Of a stretch of DNA of 64,000 nt, positions 1 through 9,059 are shown in pieces. The translations under genes and the position numbers were made by a program. The stretch's first letter is position 1; the number at the start of each line of letters is the position of its first letter. The notes below the pieces were generated by a model. It was not told the origin of the DNA and made no database searches. It saw only the letters and a list, made by a program, of their open reading frames with translations. Source of the DNA: Streptomyces sp. NBC_01478 (GTDB lineage Bacteria > Actinomycetota > Actinomycetes > Streptomycetales > Streptomycetaceae); contig NZ_CP109444.1 of assembly GCF_036227225.1 (NCBI RefSeq), forward strand, positions 1,426,001-1,490,000. Reading direction: 5' to 3'.

Positions 1-199
1 AAACACTGGACGGCCGGGACATGGACGCGCGGTACGCGTCCCGTCCTGTCGCGTGCCCCCGGTTCGGGCTTCGATGTATGTCCGGGGGACGGCATCGGCC
101 GATCACCCGGCGGCGGCCCCCTCGAAGCTGTTACGTTCCTTTCAAGATCCCCGGATCTCCCTGTGCCCCCACCCCCACACCCGTGTCGAGGCCGCCTCC

Positions 200-1546
200 A
201 TGTCCAACTCCCCTTCCGCCGACCGCGCGCGCGGACGCCACCGCAAGAGCGGAACGGTCAGCCCCGTGCTCCGCCGTGTCGCCGTCGTCGCGCTCACCGC
301 ACCGGTCGCCGGGACGATCCTGTTCGGCACGTCCGCGTTCGCCGCCGAGCAGGCCGCCCCCAAGTCCCTCGCGAAGACCGACACCGTCACGCTCGACACC
401 GCCGAGCAGCAGATCGCGGCCAACCTCGACACGCGGGTCCAGGACGTCCGGCTGGGCAGCACGTTCAGCGGTGTCGTCATCGACGCCCAGTCCACGGCGG
501 CCATTTGGGGCCACGACGCGACGACCGCGCTGATGCCCGCGTCGAACACCAAACTCGCCACCTCCACGGCCGCGTTGACGATCCTCGGCCCCGACCACCG
601 CTTCACCACGAAGGCCGTCTACGACAACGGCACCCTCACTCTGGTCGGGGGCGGGGACCGCACCCTGACCACCGCCGACCTCACCGCGATGGCCACCACC
701 GCCGTCGCGGGCCTGAAGAGCGCGGGCCTGACCTCGGTGAAGGTGGCGGTCGACGACAGTCTCTTCCCCGAGCCCACGCTCGCCACCGGCTGGAACTCCG
801 GCTACTACCCCGACTCCATCGCTCCGGTACGGGCGTTGGTGGTCGACGGCCGCCATGTCACCGACACCTCGCTGGACGCGGGCCAGATCTTCGCCAAACT
901 GGTCGCCAAACAGGGTGTCACCGTCACCGGGACCGTCTCCCACGCCACCGCCGCCACCTCGGCCGTCCCCGTGGCGCAGCACCAGTCGGCCGCGCTGTCG
1001 GCCGTCGTCGAGCACATGCTCAAGGTGAGCGACAACGACATCGCCGAGACCCTGCTCCGCATGACCGCGCTGGCCGCCGGCCGCCCGGCCACCTTCGAGG
1101 ACGGCACGGCGGTCGTACGCCAGGTACTCACCCGGTACGGCGTCTCGCTGGCCAACTTCGAGGTCTACGACGGCAGCGGGCTCTCCCGCTCCAACCGCAT
1201 CCCGGCCCAGACCATCGCCGACATCCTGCACCTCGCCGACGACCCGGCCAACGCCCCGACCCTGAAGTACATCGTGGACGGGCTGCCGGTCTCGGGTGAG
1301 GCGGGTTCGACGCTGGGACCCGAGTGGGGGCGCTTCGACACCGCGGACTCGAAGTGCGCCGTCGGGAAGGTCAGCGCCAAGACGGGCACGCTGACCGGCG
1401 CGATCGCGCTGAGCGGTCTGACCGTGGCCGCGGACGGGCGCTGGAAGATCTTCTCGTTCATCGAGAACAACTCGACGGCCGCCCCGGACGCCACCAAGGA
1501 CGCCCTGGACGGCCTCGCCGCCACGGTCAACGGCTGCTGGGCATAA
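200..1546 (+). CDS. dacB: D-alanyl-D-alanine carboxypeptidase/endopeptidase, PBP4 type (peptidase S13)
   Basis: It should cleave the terminal D-Ala from peptidoglycan stem peptides outside the membrane. The 448-residue product starts at the ATG at 200, which has GAGG eight bases upstream; an earlier in-frame start at 53 would only add a non-signal-like leader. Residues about 22-50 form a signal peptide (basic stretch, hydrophobic core, SAFA cleavage region). The three penicillin-binding motifs are present in order: SNTK at about 115, SDN at about 277 and KTG at about 394. Length and motif spacing fit family S13. It is convergent with the L,D-transpeptidase gene, so two different cell-wall peptide-processing enzymes sit end to end. 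A 14-bp direct repeat (1526-1539 and 1552-1565) straddles its stop codon. Confidence 0.9.
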   Translation: MSNSPSADRARGRHRKSGTVSPVLRRVAVVALTAPVAGTILFGTSAFAAEQAAPKSLAKTDTVTLDTAEQQIAANLDTRVQDVRLGSTFSGVVIDAQSTAAIWGHDATTALMPASNTKLATSTAALTILGPDHRFTTKAVYDNGTLTLVGGGDRTLTTADLTAMATTAVAGLKSAGLTSVKVAVDDSLFPEPTLATGWNSGYYPDSIAPVRALVVDGRHVTDTSLDAGQIFAKLVAKQGVTVTGTVSHATAATSAVPVAQHQSAALSAVVEHMLKVSDNDIAETLLRMTALAAGRPATFEDGTAVVRQVLTRYGVSLANFEVYDGSGLSRSNRIPAQTIADILHLADDPANAPTLKYIVDGLPVSGEAGSTLGPEWGRFDTADSKCAVGKVSAKTGTLTGAIALSGLTVAADGRWKIFSFIENNSTAAPDATKDALDGLAATVNGCWA

Positions 1547-1595
1547 GCACCGTCAACGGCTGCTGTGCACAAGAGGGTTGTGACACCGCGGCGCG

Positions 1596-2594
1596 TCAGA
1601 GCGCCGCGGTCGTCCCCTCGCCGGCGCCGCTGCCCGCGAGCCACTGGTCCCAGCCGAGGTTGAAGTCGGCGTAGCCGTTGTCGGCCGGGGCCTTGCCGCG
1701 GGGCGAGCCGGTGATGGTGATGGGGTCGCCCTGCTTGACCTGGCCGTAGAACCACTTGGCGTCCGACAGGGACAGGTGGACACAGCCGTGCGAACCGCGG
1801 GCGCTGCCGCTGCCCGGGTTCGGGTCACCGGTCGAGTAGTGCACGTAGGTGCCCGACTGGGTGAGGTGGATGTCCCAGGGCAGGGTCAGGTCGTAGAAGT
1901 TGGCGCTGCCCTTGTCGCAACTGATGCCGACGCTGCAGGAGGTCATGTGGACCTTCTCCTGCTTGTCGATGACGGCCATCGTGCCGTCCCACGTCGGGTA
2001 CTCGGCGCTGCCCGCGTTGATCGACAGGGTGCGCACCGCCGCGCCGTTCTTGGTCACCTTCATGGTGTGGTTGGTGACCGAGACATCCGCGCGGACGTCG
2101 TCGCCGATCTTGAAGGTGTGCGTGTAACTGTGCACGCCGTACCGCCCGTTGCCGTTGCTGACGCCGTTCATGTCGGCGTCGATCTTCACGGTCGTACCGG
2201 AGGGCCAGTACGTCTTGGGGCGCCAGTCGACGCGCCGGTCGCCCATCCAGTGCCAGGCACCGACGACCGACTGCGAGGCGCTGACCTTCATGTGCTTCTC
2301 GACCGTGGCCCGGGCCTTGGACGCCACCGGGTTGGTGAAGATCACCGAGATCGGCATGGCCACGCCGACCGTGGTTCCGGTCTGCGGGGTGATCGTGTCC
2401 AGCAGCATCGGTGGGCCCGCGGGCTTGGTCGGCGACGGAGAGGCACTCGCGCTCGCCTTGGCCGATGCCTTCGCGTCGTCCGCGTTCGCCTTGTCGCTGC
2501 CACCCCCGCCGCAGGCACTAGCGCCCACCAGCACCGCACCCGTCACGAGCGCGATCCCTATGCTGCCCTTGCGCCGTCCCACGACTTGCCCCAC
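1596..2594 (-). CDS. L,D-transpeptidase lipoprotein (Ig-like plus YkuD domain)
   Basis: This is probably a beta-lactam-insensitive peptidoglycan cross-linking enzyme making 3-3 links outside the cell. The 332-residue product begins with a lipoprotein signal ending in the lipobox GASAC at about residue 28. A Gly/Ser/Ala/Pro linker follows, then an Ig-like region with a conserved tryptophan-rich stretch (GAWHWMGDRRVDWRP), then the YkuD catalytic domain. The active-site motif SHGCVHLS has its nucleophile Cys at about 271 and the nearby His. Domain order and length match the mycobacterial Ldt / Streptomyces YkuD lipoproteins. It is convergent with dacB (49 bp between stops). Confidence 0.88.
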   Translation of the reverse strand: MGQVVGRRKGSIGIALVTGAVLVGASACGGGGSDKANADDAKASAKASASASPSPTKPAGPPMLLDTITPQTGTTVGVAMPISVIFTNPVASKARATVEKHMKVSASQSVVGAWHWMGDRRVDWRPKTYWPSGTTVKIDADMNGVSNGNGRYGVHSYTHTFKIGDDVRADVSVTNHTMKVTKNGAAVRTLSINAGSAEYPTWDGTMAVIDKQEKVHMTSCSVGISCDKGSANFYDLTLPWDIHLTQSGTYVHYSTGDPNPGSGSARGSHGCVHLSLSDAKWFYGQVKQGDPITITGSPRGKAPADNGYADFNLGWDQWLAGSGAGEGTTAAL

Positions 2595-2782
2595 TCTCTA
2601 GCTCCTCGACCCTGACGGGCCCGACTCACTGTCAGACAGCGACAGAGGGGGCCTCAGTTGCACGCGGCACGTAAAACGTCTCTCAAGACTCGGTACGCGG
2701 CGAGTGATCGACGCTGTTCTGCCGCCTACCACGAAACGGCCCAGGTATGCCGGGATCCCGAAACCCGCCTTGGGCCTCGCTG

Positions 2783-3910
2783 TCAGCGGGAGAACCGCTC
2801 CGGCCGGAAGTCCGCGAGCAGCCCGTCCCTCGTCCCGTCGAGGATCTCGGCGGCGAGCAGCCGACCGAGCACCGGCCCGAGGGTGATACCGCTGTGGGAG
2901 ACGGCCTCGTAGTAGCCCGGTACGGACGGCACCGCTCCCACCGAGGGGAAACCGTCGGCCGGGATGGGCCGGAACGCCACCCGGGTCCGTGCGATGCGGG
3001 AGTCGGCGAGCGCGGGGACGACCTGTCGTACCGATGCGTGCAGCAGCCGGGCGAGTTCCGCGGGATCCTCCTCGCCGGTGTCGATGAGTGCGTCCACCTC
3101 GCGGCTGTGGAGGACCATCGATCCGTCTCCGTCGGGGCGGATCTCGATGTGGGGCGCGTGCATGGCCCGGTGGACGGGGACCGGGGCGCAGTCGATCCGG
3201 GTGACGACTCCGGGTTCCCGGCGCATCGGCAGGTGGCGCCCGACTAGCTCGGCGATCCGGGAGGCGCTCGGGCCCGCCGCGTTCACGACGGCATCGACGT
3301 CGAGGCCGCTCCCGTCGGACAGGGAGAGGGTCCGCACGCTCCCGCCGGCCTCGGTGCCGATGTCACGGACCTCGGTGCCGGACCTCAACTCGGCGCCTGC
3401 GGCGACGGCTTGGCCGACCAGACGGCCGACGAGGTGGCGGCCGTGCACCCAGGCCTCGTCGGGGTAGAGCACGACGGGTACCTCGTCGGGCAGCGCGAGG
3501 GCGGGTTCGAGGCGGCGGCGCACCTCGGCTCCCGTGGACATCTCGACCCGGTAGCCCCAAGCGGCCAGCAGTTCGGCCGTTTCCAGGAACTTCGCCTCCG
3601 CCGCGGGGTCGTCCGCCCAGCGCAGATGGCCGCCGGGATACCACCACGAGTCCGGCCCGATGGCCGTGGCGAGTTCGCGGTGCGCCGCCATGCCCGCGAC
3701 GTTCAGGTCGAAGTAGGACCTGCGCACGGTCTTGTTGCTCGCGTTGACCCACGAGAAGGACCAGTCGGTGACGCCTTCGCCCGGCCGGCCCGCGTCGATG
3801 AGGACCACCTCGGCACCGCGCCGCGACAGGTTCCAGCCCACGCAGGCTCCGAGGATGCCCACTCCGATGACGGCGACACGACCGGGCGGCTGCACGGAAC
3901 CCATTCTCAC
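2783..3910 (-). CDS. FAD-dependent oxidoreductase (DAO family)
   Basis: Flavoprotein of the D-amino-acid oxidase/glycine oxidase fold, likely oxidising an amine or amino acid. Substrate is not recognisable. The N terminus carries the dinucleotide motif GVGILG followed about 22 residues later by an acidic residue at the strand end (VVLIDAG). The C terminus has the family segment with FPSVGAVPSVPGYY and SHSGITLGP that packs around the flavin. Two close starts are possible: the GTG at 3910 has GGAGAGG five bases upstream and is preferred, and an ATG lies at 3904. The product is about 375 residues, a normal size for the family. It is divergent from the membrane-protein gene at 4043. Confidence 0.8.
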   Translation of the reverse strand: MRMGSVQPPGRVAVIGVGILGACVGWNLSRRGAEVVLIDAGRPGEGVTDWSFSWVNASNKTVRRSYFDLNVAGMAAHRELATAIGPDSWWYPGGHLRWADDPAAEAKFLETAELLAAWGYRVEMSTGAEVRRRLEPALALPDEVPVVLYPDEAWVHGRHLVGRLVGQAVAAGAELRSGTEVRDIGTEAGGSVRTLSLSDGSGLDVDAVVNAAGPSASRIAELVGRHLPMRREPGVVTRIDCAPVPVHRAMHAPHIEIRPDGDGSMVLHSREVDALIDTGEEDPAELARLLHASVRQVVPALADSRIARTRVAFRPIPADGFPSVGAVPSVPGYYEAVSHSGITLGPVLGRLLAAEILDGTRDGLLADFRPERFSR

Positions 3911-4042
3911 GAACACCTCTCCCGGATCGCGGGCGAAGAACTCGACTCCCGTCCCAGCATGCAAGAGCGGTGCCGCGCACGTGCCGGTATCGAGACTTTC
4001 CGCACCTACCCGCGTTCACCCGCGCCCTGCACAATCGCGGGC

Positions 4043-5143
4043 GTGACGATCACCGAGCACGTGCCGCCGCCCACGCGCAACACTCCCCTCGCGCTCGCCC
4101 GGGGGTTTCTCACGGGTGGTGTGACCGGGGCGTCGTTGGCCGCGTTCGTCGTCGGCTGTGTCATCGAGAGCGTTCCGCTGTGTGTCCTGGGTGTGGGCGT
4201 GCCCGTGGTCTACGGTCTGCTGTTCTTCCTCGCCGGGATGCCGAGGCGGCTCCGGGAGGCGGCGGTCCCACCTCGCACGGCTCTCGCGCGGATCGAGACG
4301 GTGGAGGCCGTCGGGGGTGAGGCGACGAGCGACGTGGCGGTGCGGTTCGACGTCACGGTCGCGCCGGACGACGTGCCGGCGTACCGCGTCGTGTTCACGC
4401 AGAACATCAACCTCGTCGACCTGTCCGACTACCGGCCGGGCTCGGTCGTGGTGGTCCAGTACCCGCCGGACCGGCTGTGGCGGGTACGGATCGTGAAGCG
4501 GCCGGCGCTGGAGTGGGCGGAGCGGGTGGCCGGGGCCGGTCTCGACTCGGCGCCCGGACCGGCCGTGGTGCGCGACCCCGCCGAGGGCTGTGGTCCCGTC
4601 GGCTTCGTCTCGCTGTTCGCGCTGCTGCTCGCCGCGGCCGCCGTGGTCCTGCTGTTCCGTGCCGACCTGTTCGACGAGGACACCGCCGCGCAACCGTCCC
4701 CCTCCGGCCGGCCGGCCGTCTCCTCCACGTCGTCGACCACGGTCGTGACCTCGGCGTCCGGCACGGTCGCCCTCGGCGCCGGCCAGTCGTTTCTCGACCA
4801 GGGCGAACTGCGCCGGGCCGTCGGCTCGTTGACCAAGGGCAAGGACTCCGACCGGGCACTCACCGTCGTCGTACAGGACCGCCTGCTGTCGGTCGTGTTC
4901 GCCCCCACCGGCTCGCAGGCCCCGGGGTTCGACCCCGACTCCGTGCCGTACGAACGTTTCCCCGCGCTGGTCGAGGAGGCCAGGTCCACGCTCGGTGTCC
5001 CTTCTCCGCAGACCTGGCAGATCACCGTCGACCGCCTCACCGGCTCCCTCACCGTCCGCGTCGGCGTGACCGGCCGCGACGGTGCGGCCTCGCTGGAGGC
5101 GGACGACCAGGGCAAGGTGGTACGGCGCACCCCGGCCGACTGA
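4043..5143 (+). CDS. hypothetical membrane protein
   Basis: I do not recognise the family. The 366-residue product from the GTG at 4043 has two predicted N-terminal membrane segments (about 18-40 and 43-62), a soluble stretch of about 130 residues that looks beta-rich, a third membrane segment near residues 185-205, then a Ser/Thr-rich linker and a C-terminal extracytoplasmic domain of about 130 residues. The Ser/Thr/Pro-rich linker suggests the C-terminal domain is outside. It is divergent from the FAD oxidoreductase and convergent with the regulator ending at 5167. No operon partner is visible. Confidence 0.7.
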   Translation: MTITEHVPPPTRNTPLALARGFLTGGVTGASLAAFVVGCVIESVPLCVLGVGVPVVYGLLFFLAGMPRRLREAAVPPRTALARIETVEAVGGEATSDVAVRFDVTVAPDDVPAYRVVFTQNINLVDLSDYRPGSVVVVQYPPDRLWRVRIVKRPALEWAERVAGAGLDSAPGPAVVRDPAEGCGPVGFVSLFALLLAAAAVVLLFRADLFDEDTAAQPSPSGRPAVSSTSSTTVVTSASGTVALGAGQSFLDQGELRRAVGSLTKGKDSDRALTVVVQDRLLSVVFAPTGSQAPGFDPDSVPYERFPALVEEARSTLGVPSPQTWQITVDRLTGSLTVRVGVTGRDGAASLEADDQGKVVRRTPAD

Positions 5144-5166
5144 CGAGCGGACGACCGACCGCCGTC

Positions 5167-6411
5167 TCATCCCCGGCCCCTGCCGAACCGCAGCAGTGAG
5201 CGCCGCAGTTCCTGCTTGCGTCGGGTGACCGCCGCCGATCGCAGACCGTCGCCGTCCTCCCTCAACTCCCGTTCCAGAGCGCGCGTTTCGTCGACGCGTC
5301 CGAGCGGCAGGAGTACGTCCGCCAGGCGCAGCCGGGTCAGGGCCGTGCCCCGGCGATCGTCCGAGGCGCGGGCCGCCAGCGCGTACTCGAAAGCGGGTAC
5401 CGCCTCCCCGGCCTCGCGGAGCGCCAGCAGCGCCTCGCCCCGCTGGAACTCGAAGTCGGCGCGTGCGTAGGACTCGAAGGGGTGCCGGCCCGCCCCCTCG
5501 GGGACCACGCCGCCCTCAGCCTCGGTGAGTGCCCGCAACGCGTCCTCGCGCTCGCCGCGGCTCGCGGCCGTCACCGCCAACTGGGCCTGGGCGAAGGCCC
5601 GTACGGCGCGAGGAGTGCCGTGCGCGGTTCTGACGGCGGCGCGGGCGGTCTCGTCGGCGATCCGCAGATGTCCCAAGCCGTAGGCCTGCGCGCTCAGGGT
5701 CCGCAGGGCGATGACGGTCAACTCGCGGTTCTCCGCGGTCACCGCGAGTTCCCGTGCCGCCAGGTAGCAGTGCTGGGCCTCGCCGTTGCGCAGGTCGTCC
5801 GCGTACATACGGCCCAGGACGAGGGCGAGTTGTGATGCCTCGGCGTACCGCTCGCGCCGTAACTCGCCGCGTGTTCCGCGCAGTTGGCCGGCCACCGCCT
5901 CGGCCAGGTAGGTGCGCAGGGTACCGCGGGCGAATCCGCCGCCCTGCGCCTGGAGGGTCCGGGTGAAGAACAGCGCCGCGGAGTTCCTTGCGCCCGGTGC
6001 CCGCGCGGACCCGACCGCCCTTCCCGTGCCCGGGGCCCGGTTCGCGGGCCGGGTCCGCGCGGGCCGGTAGGGAACCGGGCCGGAGAGTCTGTGGAGCAGT
6101 CCGACGAGGCCACCGGTGTCCGGGGGTGTCAACTGCGCAGGGACAACGGGGGTTTGGCCCGCCAGGCCCGCCTCGTCCGCGGTGACGACCCGGCCGCAGC
6201 GTCGGCCGAGTGCCTCGCAGACCAGCGGCCGGACTCGCGGCACGGGGTGACTGCCCGTCAGCCAGTGGGCCACCGTGGTCCGGTCGTACCGCAGGACCAT
6301 CCCCGCCTCGGCCGCCACCGCGTTCACGGCCCGCGCGAGGCCGCCCTGGGTCCAGTCCGTCTCCTCGATCAGCGCGCGCAGCCGGGTATTGGGAATGCGC
6401 GTCCGCGCCAT
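5167..6411 (-). CDS. helix-turn-helix transcriptional regulator with TPR-like repeats
   Basis: Likely DNA-binding regulator of the Streptomyces XRE/TPR type. The N-terminal 80 residues form a helix-turn-helix (WTQGGLARAVNAVAAEAG, then YDRTTVAHWLTGSHP). The remainder of the 414 residues is alpha-helical with repeated Ala/Leu/Arg-rich helices resembling tetratricopeptide repeats (for example AHGTPRAVRAFAQAQLA and FEFQRGEALLALREAGE), normally a ligand- or peptide-sensing part. A proline- and arginine-rich linker joins the two. It lies 130 bp downstream of the fatty-acid/AfsA operon on the same strand, after an unusually AT-rich stretch (6459-6490) that may hold its promoter. It could regulate that operon, but nothing in the sequence proves it. 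Confidence 0.75.
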   Translation of the reverse strand: MARTRIPNTRLRALIEETDWTQGGLARAVNAVAAEAGMVLRYDRTTVAHWLTGSHPVPRVRPLVCEALGRRCGRVVTADEAGLAGQTPVVPAQLTPPDTGGLVGLLHRLSGPVPYRPARTRPANRAPGTGRAVGSARAPGARNSAALFFTRTLQAQGGGFARGTLRTYLAEAVAGQLRGTRGELRRERYAEASQLALVLGRMYADDLRNGEAQHCYLAARELAVTAENRELTVIALRTLSAQAYGLGHLRIADETARAAVRTAHGTPRAVRAFAQAQLAVTAASRGEREDALRALTEAEGGVVPEGAGRHPFESYARADFEFQRGEALLALREAGEAVPAFEYALAARASDDRRGTALTRLRLADVLLPLGRVDETRALERELREDGDGLRSAAVTRRKQELRRSLLRFGRGRG

Positions 6412-6541
6412 CCAGGTCTCCTGTCATCGGTGGTTTCCCACCGCGCCTCGACGGTCCAAAAGATATTGATCGTTATCCTTTTCCCATTTCCCCCGCCGTC
6501 GACCGTGGAAAGGCGTGATCACGGTGATTGATCCGTTCGAC

Positions 6542-7777
6542 TCAGGCTGGCCGGAAGGCCAGCACGGCGTTGTGACCGCCGAAGCCGAGCGAGTTGCTGA
6601 GGGCCAGGGACACCTTGCCGGTTCTGGGAACTCCGCTCACCAGGTCCAACTCGGCTTCCTTGAGCGGGTGTCGGAGGTTGGCCGTGGGCGGGGCGGTCCC
6701 GTGGAAGACGGTCAGCGCGGTGAGCGCGGCTTCGATCGCGCCGGCCGCGCCCATGGTGTGACCGGTGACGCCCTTCGCCCCGGTGACGGAGGGGCGACCG
6801 CTCAGCAGCCGTTCGATGACCGTCGCTTCGATGCGGTCGTTCATCGGGGTGCTGGTGCCATGGGCGTTGACATGGTCGACGTCGGCGGGTGAGGCGTCGG
6901 CGTCGGTCAGGGCCCGGCGCATCGCGAGTTCGGCGCCCACTCCCCGCGGATGGGGCGCCGTCTGATGGTGGGCGTCCGCGGACGCGCCATGGCCGGCGAG
7001 TGCGGCATAGCGCCGGACGCGGCGGGCGACGGCATCGGGAGCGCGTTCCAGGACGAGGACGCCCGCCCCCTCGGCCAGGACGAATCCGTCCCGGTCCGCG
7101 TCGAAGGGACGGGACGCTCCGGCCGGGTCCTCGACGCGCCGGGACAGGGCTCCCGTGCGGAACAGGGCGGCCGAGCAGAGCCGGGTCACCATGGCGTCCG
7201 CGCCGCCGGCCAGCGCGAGGTCGCAGGCGCCCGAGCGGAGCAGATCGACGGCGACGCCGATCGCGGTGGCACCCGAGGCGCAGGCCGTGCCGGTCTGCAG
7301 GACCGGCCCGCGCGCGGCGAGTTCGATGGCGATCTGGCCGGCCGCCATGTTCGGCAGGAACATCGGCAGCGTGAACGGTGAGACCAGCGCCGGTCCCCGC
7401 TCGCGCAGCCGGTCCTGCTGCTGTTCGAGCGTGGCGATCCCGCCGGAGCACGATCCGATGACCACGGCGACACGGTCCCCGTCCCAGGTTCCCGGCGCCA
7501 ACTCGGCGTCGGCGACCGCCTCTTGGGCCGCGGCGAGGGCGAGGAGCGCATACCGGTCGACGCGCCACGGCTGCGTCCCCGGCGCATGGACACCCGGATC
7601 GAAGTCGGGAATCCGGCAGGAGAAGCCGACCGGCATTCCCTCCAGCTCCGGGTCGTCCAGGGCCGTCGGGCGGCCCGAGCACACCCGCTCCCAGGTCTGT
7701 TCCCGGCCGATTCCCGCCGGGGTGACGAGACCGATCCCCGTCACCACCACCTCCGGCCTGCCGCCCCCGGCGGTCAC
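6542..7777 (-). CDS. beta-ketoacyl-ACP synthase II-type condensing enzyme
   Basis: It should elongate acyl chains by decarboxylative condensation with malonyl-ACP. The 411-residue product has the full KAS I/II catalytic triad: Cys in GTACASGATAIG, His in NAHGTSTPMND, and Lys plus His in KGVTGHTMGAAG. The GTG at 7777 is used because it overlaps the ACP stop by four bases (GTGA), showing translational coupling. It is the last gene of the operon. A chain-length-factor partner is absent, so this is fatty-acid-like rather than an aromatic polyketide minimal PKS. It probably works with the ACP at 7774 and one of the two KAS III enzymes to build the acyl chain used by the AfsA-like protein. Confidence 0.88.
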   Translation of the reverse strand: MTAGGGRPEVVVTGIGLVTPAGIGREQTWERVCSGRPTALDDPELEGMPVGFSCRIPDFDPGVHAPGTQPWRVDRYALLALAAAQEAVADAELAPGTWDGDRVAVVIGSCSGGIATLEQQQDRLRERGPALVSPFTLPMFLPNMAAGQIAIELAARGPVLQTGTACASGATAIGVAVDLLRSGACDLALAGGADAMVTRLCSAALFRTGALSRRVEDPAGASRPFDADRDGFVLAEGAGVLVLERAPDAVARRVRRYAALAGHGASADAHHQTAPHPRGVGAELAMRRALTDADASPADVDHVNAHGTSTPMNDRIEATVIERLLSGRPSVTGAKGVTGHTMGAAGAIEAALTALTVFHGTAPPTANLRHPLKEAELDLVSGVPRTGKVSLALSNSLGFGGHNAVLAFRPA

Positions 7778-8013
7778 GACCTCGCCTTCAGCGTCTCGAC
7801 GAGGTCGACGGTCTCCCGCACGGTGAGGGTGCCCGCCGCGTCGGAGTCGTCGAGGGGGACGTCCCACTCCTCCTGGAGGGTCATGAAGAGTTCCACCACG
7901 GCGAGCGAGTCGAGGCCGAGGTCGTCGTAGGAGGCCTCGGGCCGGACGGTCCCGGCCGGTACCCCGAACTTGCCGGTCAGTGTGGTCACGAGGTGGTCGT
8001 GGACGGCGGACAT
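7774..8013 (-). CDS. acyl carrier protein
   Basis: A 79-residue acyl carrier protein. The 4'-phosphopantetheine attachment serine lies in DLGLDSLAVVELF at about residue 36, and the rest has the usual acidic four-helix composition. It starts at the ATG at 8013, inside the 3' end of the KAS III gene (28-bp overlap), and ends in a four-base overlap with the KAS II gene, so all three are translationally linked. It carries intermediates between the dedicated ketosynthases of this operon rather than serving primary fatty-acid synthesis, whose fab cluster is normally elsewhere. Confidence 0.9.
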   Translation of the reverse strand: MSAVHDHLVTTLTGKFGVPAGTVRPEASYDDLGLDSLAVVELFMTLQEEWDVPLDDSDAAGTLTVRETVDLVETLKARS

Positions 8014-9059
8014 GATGCGGTCTCCTTGTGCGTGGGGCGGGATTCGGGTGCGTGTCGGACGGGTTTCGCCTCGGGCCATGTCATGGCGATCGAGCCCCAG
8101 GTCAGACCGCCTCCGAAGGCGGTGAGCAGGGCGCGGGCGCCCGGCGCTACGGCACCTCGGGCGGCGGTGTCGGCGAGGGCGAGGGGAAGGGAGGCCGCCG
8201 CGGTGTTGCCGACCTCGCGCAGGTTCCCGTGACAGCGCTCCGGCGGGATGCCCAGCTTGTCGGCGACGGAGTCGAGGATGCGCTGGTTGGCCTGGTGCGC
8301 GACGAAGGCTTCGACGGAGTCGACGCTCCAGCCGGCCCGGCTGAGGACCGTCCGCGAGGAGTCGGCCATCTGCCGTACGGCCCGGGCGTACACCTCCCGG
8401 CCGCGCATACGGAAGTAGCGGTCCCGTCTCGGTGGGAGTTCGTCGGTGTACGGCGAACCGGAGCCGCCCGCGGGGATCATGATGAGGTCGCTGCCCGTGC
8501 CGTCGCTGCCGAGGTCGAAGTGGACCAGGGCTCCGGGGTCCCGCCGCTCTCCTCGCGTGAGGTAGGCGGCGCCCGCGCCGTCGCCGAAGATGACGGCGGT
8601 CTCCCGGTCGCGCGGGTCCACGATCGTCGAGTAGGTCTCGGCGGCGACGAGCAGCACGCTGTCGTACGCGCCCGCCATGAGCATCGCCGAGGCGACCGCG
8701 GCCGCGTACACGAAGCCCGAGCAGACGGCGGCGAGGTCGAACGCCGGAGTGCCGGTCATGCCGAGGCGGGCGGCCAACTCCGGTGCGGTGGCCGGGCATC
8801 GGCGGTCGGGGGTGGTCGTCGCCAGGATCAGCAGACCGGCGTCGTGCGCGCCGGCCGACTCCAGTGCTCCGCGCGCGGCGGCCACCGCGAGATCGCCGGT
8901 CGTGGTACCGGGGCGGACGCGATGGCGGCTGTGGATTCCGGTGCGGGTACGGATCCATGCGTCGGAGGTGTCCAGGCCCTCGCGCACGAGTTGGTCGTTG
9001 CCGATCCGGTCGGGTGGCAGGGACGCCCCCAGTCCGGTGATGACCGCGACGGCGTTCAC
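7986..9059 (-). CDS. beta-ketoacyl-ACP synthase III (FabH-like), copy 2
   Basis: A 357-residue KAS III enzyme expected to start a chain by condensing an acyl-CoA starter with malonyl-ACP. The catalytic triad is intact: Cys in AVCSGFVYAA, His in VAHQANQRILD, Asn in REVGNTAAAS. The start GTG at 9059 overlaps the preceding acyl-CoA oxidase stop by four bases. The C-terminal 28 bp overlap the ACP gene in another frame. Two KAS III genes occur in this operon. They may prime with different starters, or one may act as an acyltransferase or condense at a later step, as many secondary-metabolism KAS III homologues do. Confidence 0.88.
   Translation of the reverse strand: MNAVAVITGLGASLPPDRIGNDQLVREGLDTSDAWIRTRTGIHSRHRVRPGTTTGDLAVAAARGALESAGAHDAGLLILATTTPDRRCPATAPELAARLGMTGTPAFDLAAVCSGFVYAAAVASAMLMAGAYDSVLLVAAETYSTIVDPRDRETAVIFGDGAGAAYLTRGERRDPGALVHFDLGSDGTGSDLIMIPAGGSGSPYTDELPPRRDRYFRMRGREVYARAVRQMADSSRTVLSRAGWSVDSVEAFVAHQANQRILDSVADKLGIPPERCHGNLREVGNTAAASLPLALADTAARGAVAPGARALLTAFGGGLTWGSIAMTWPEAKPVRHAPESRPTHKETASCPPSTTTS

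Noticed and set aside
1526..1565. Direct repeat GTCAACGGCTGCTG at the dacB stop as an attachment site
   Set aside because: Only 14 bp, no integrase nearby; more likely a small local duplication.
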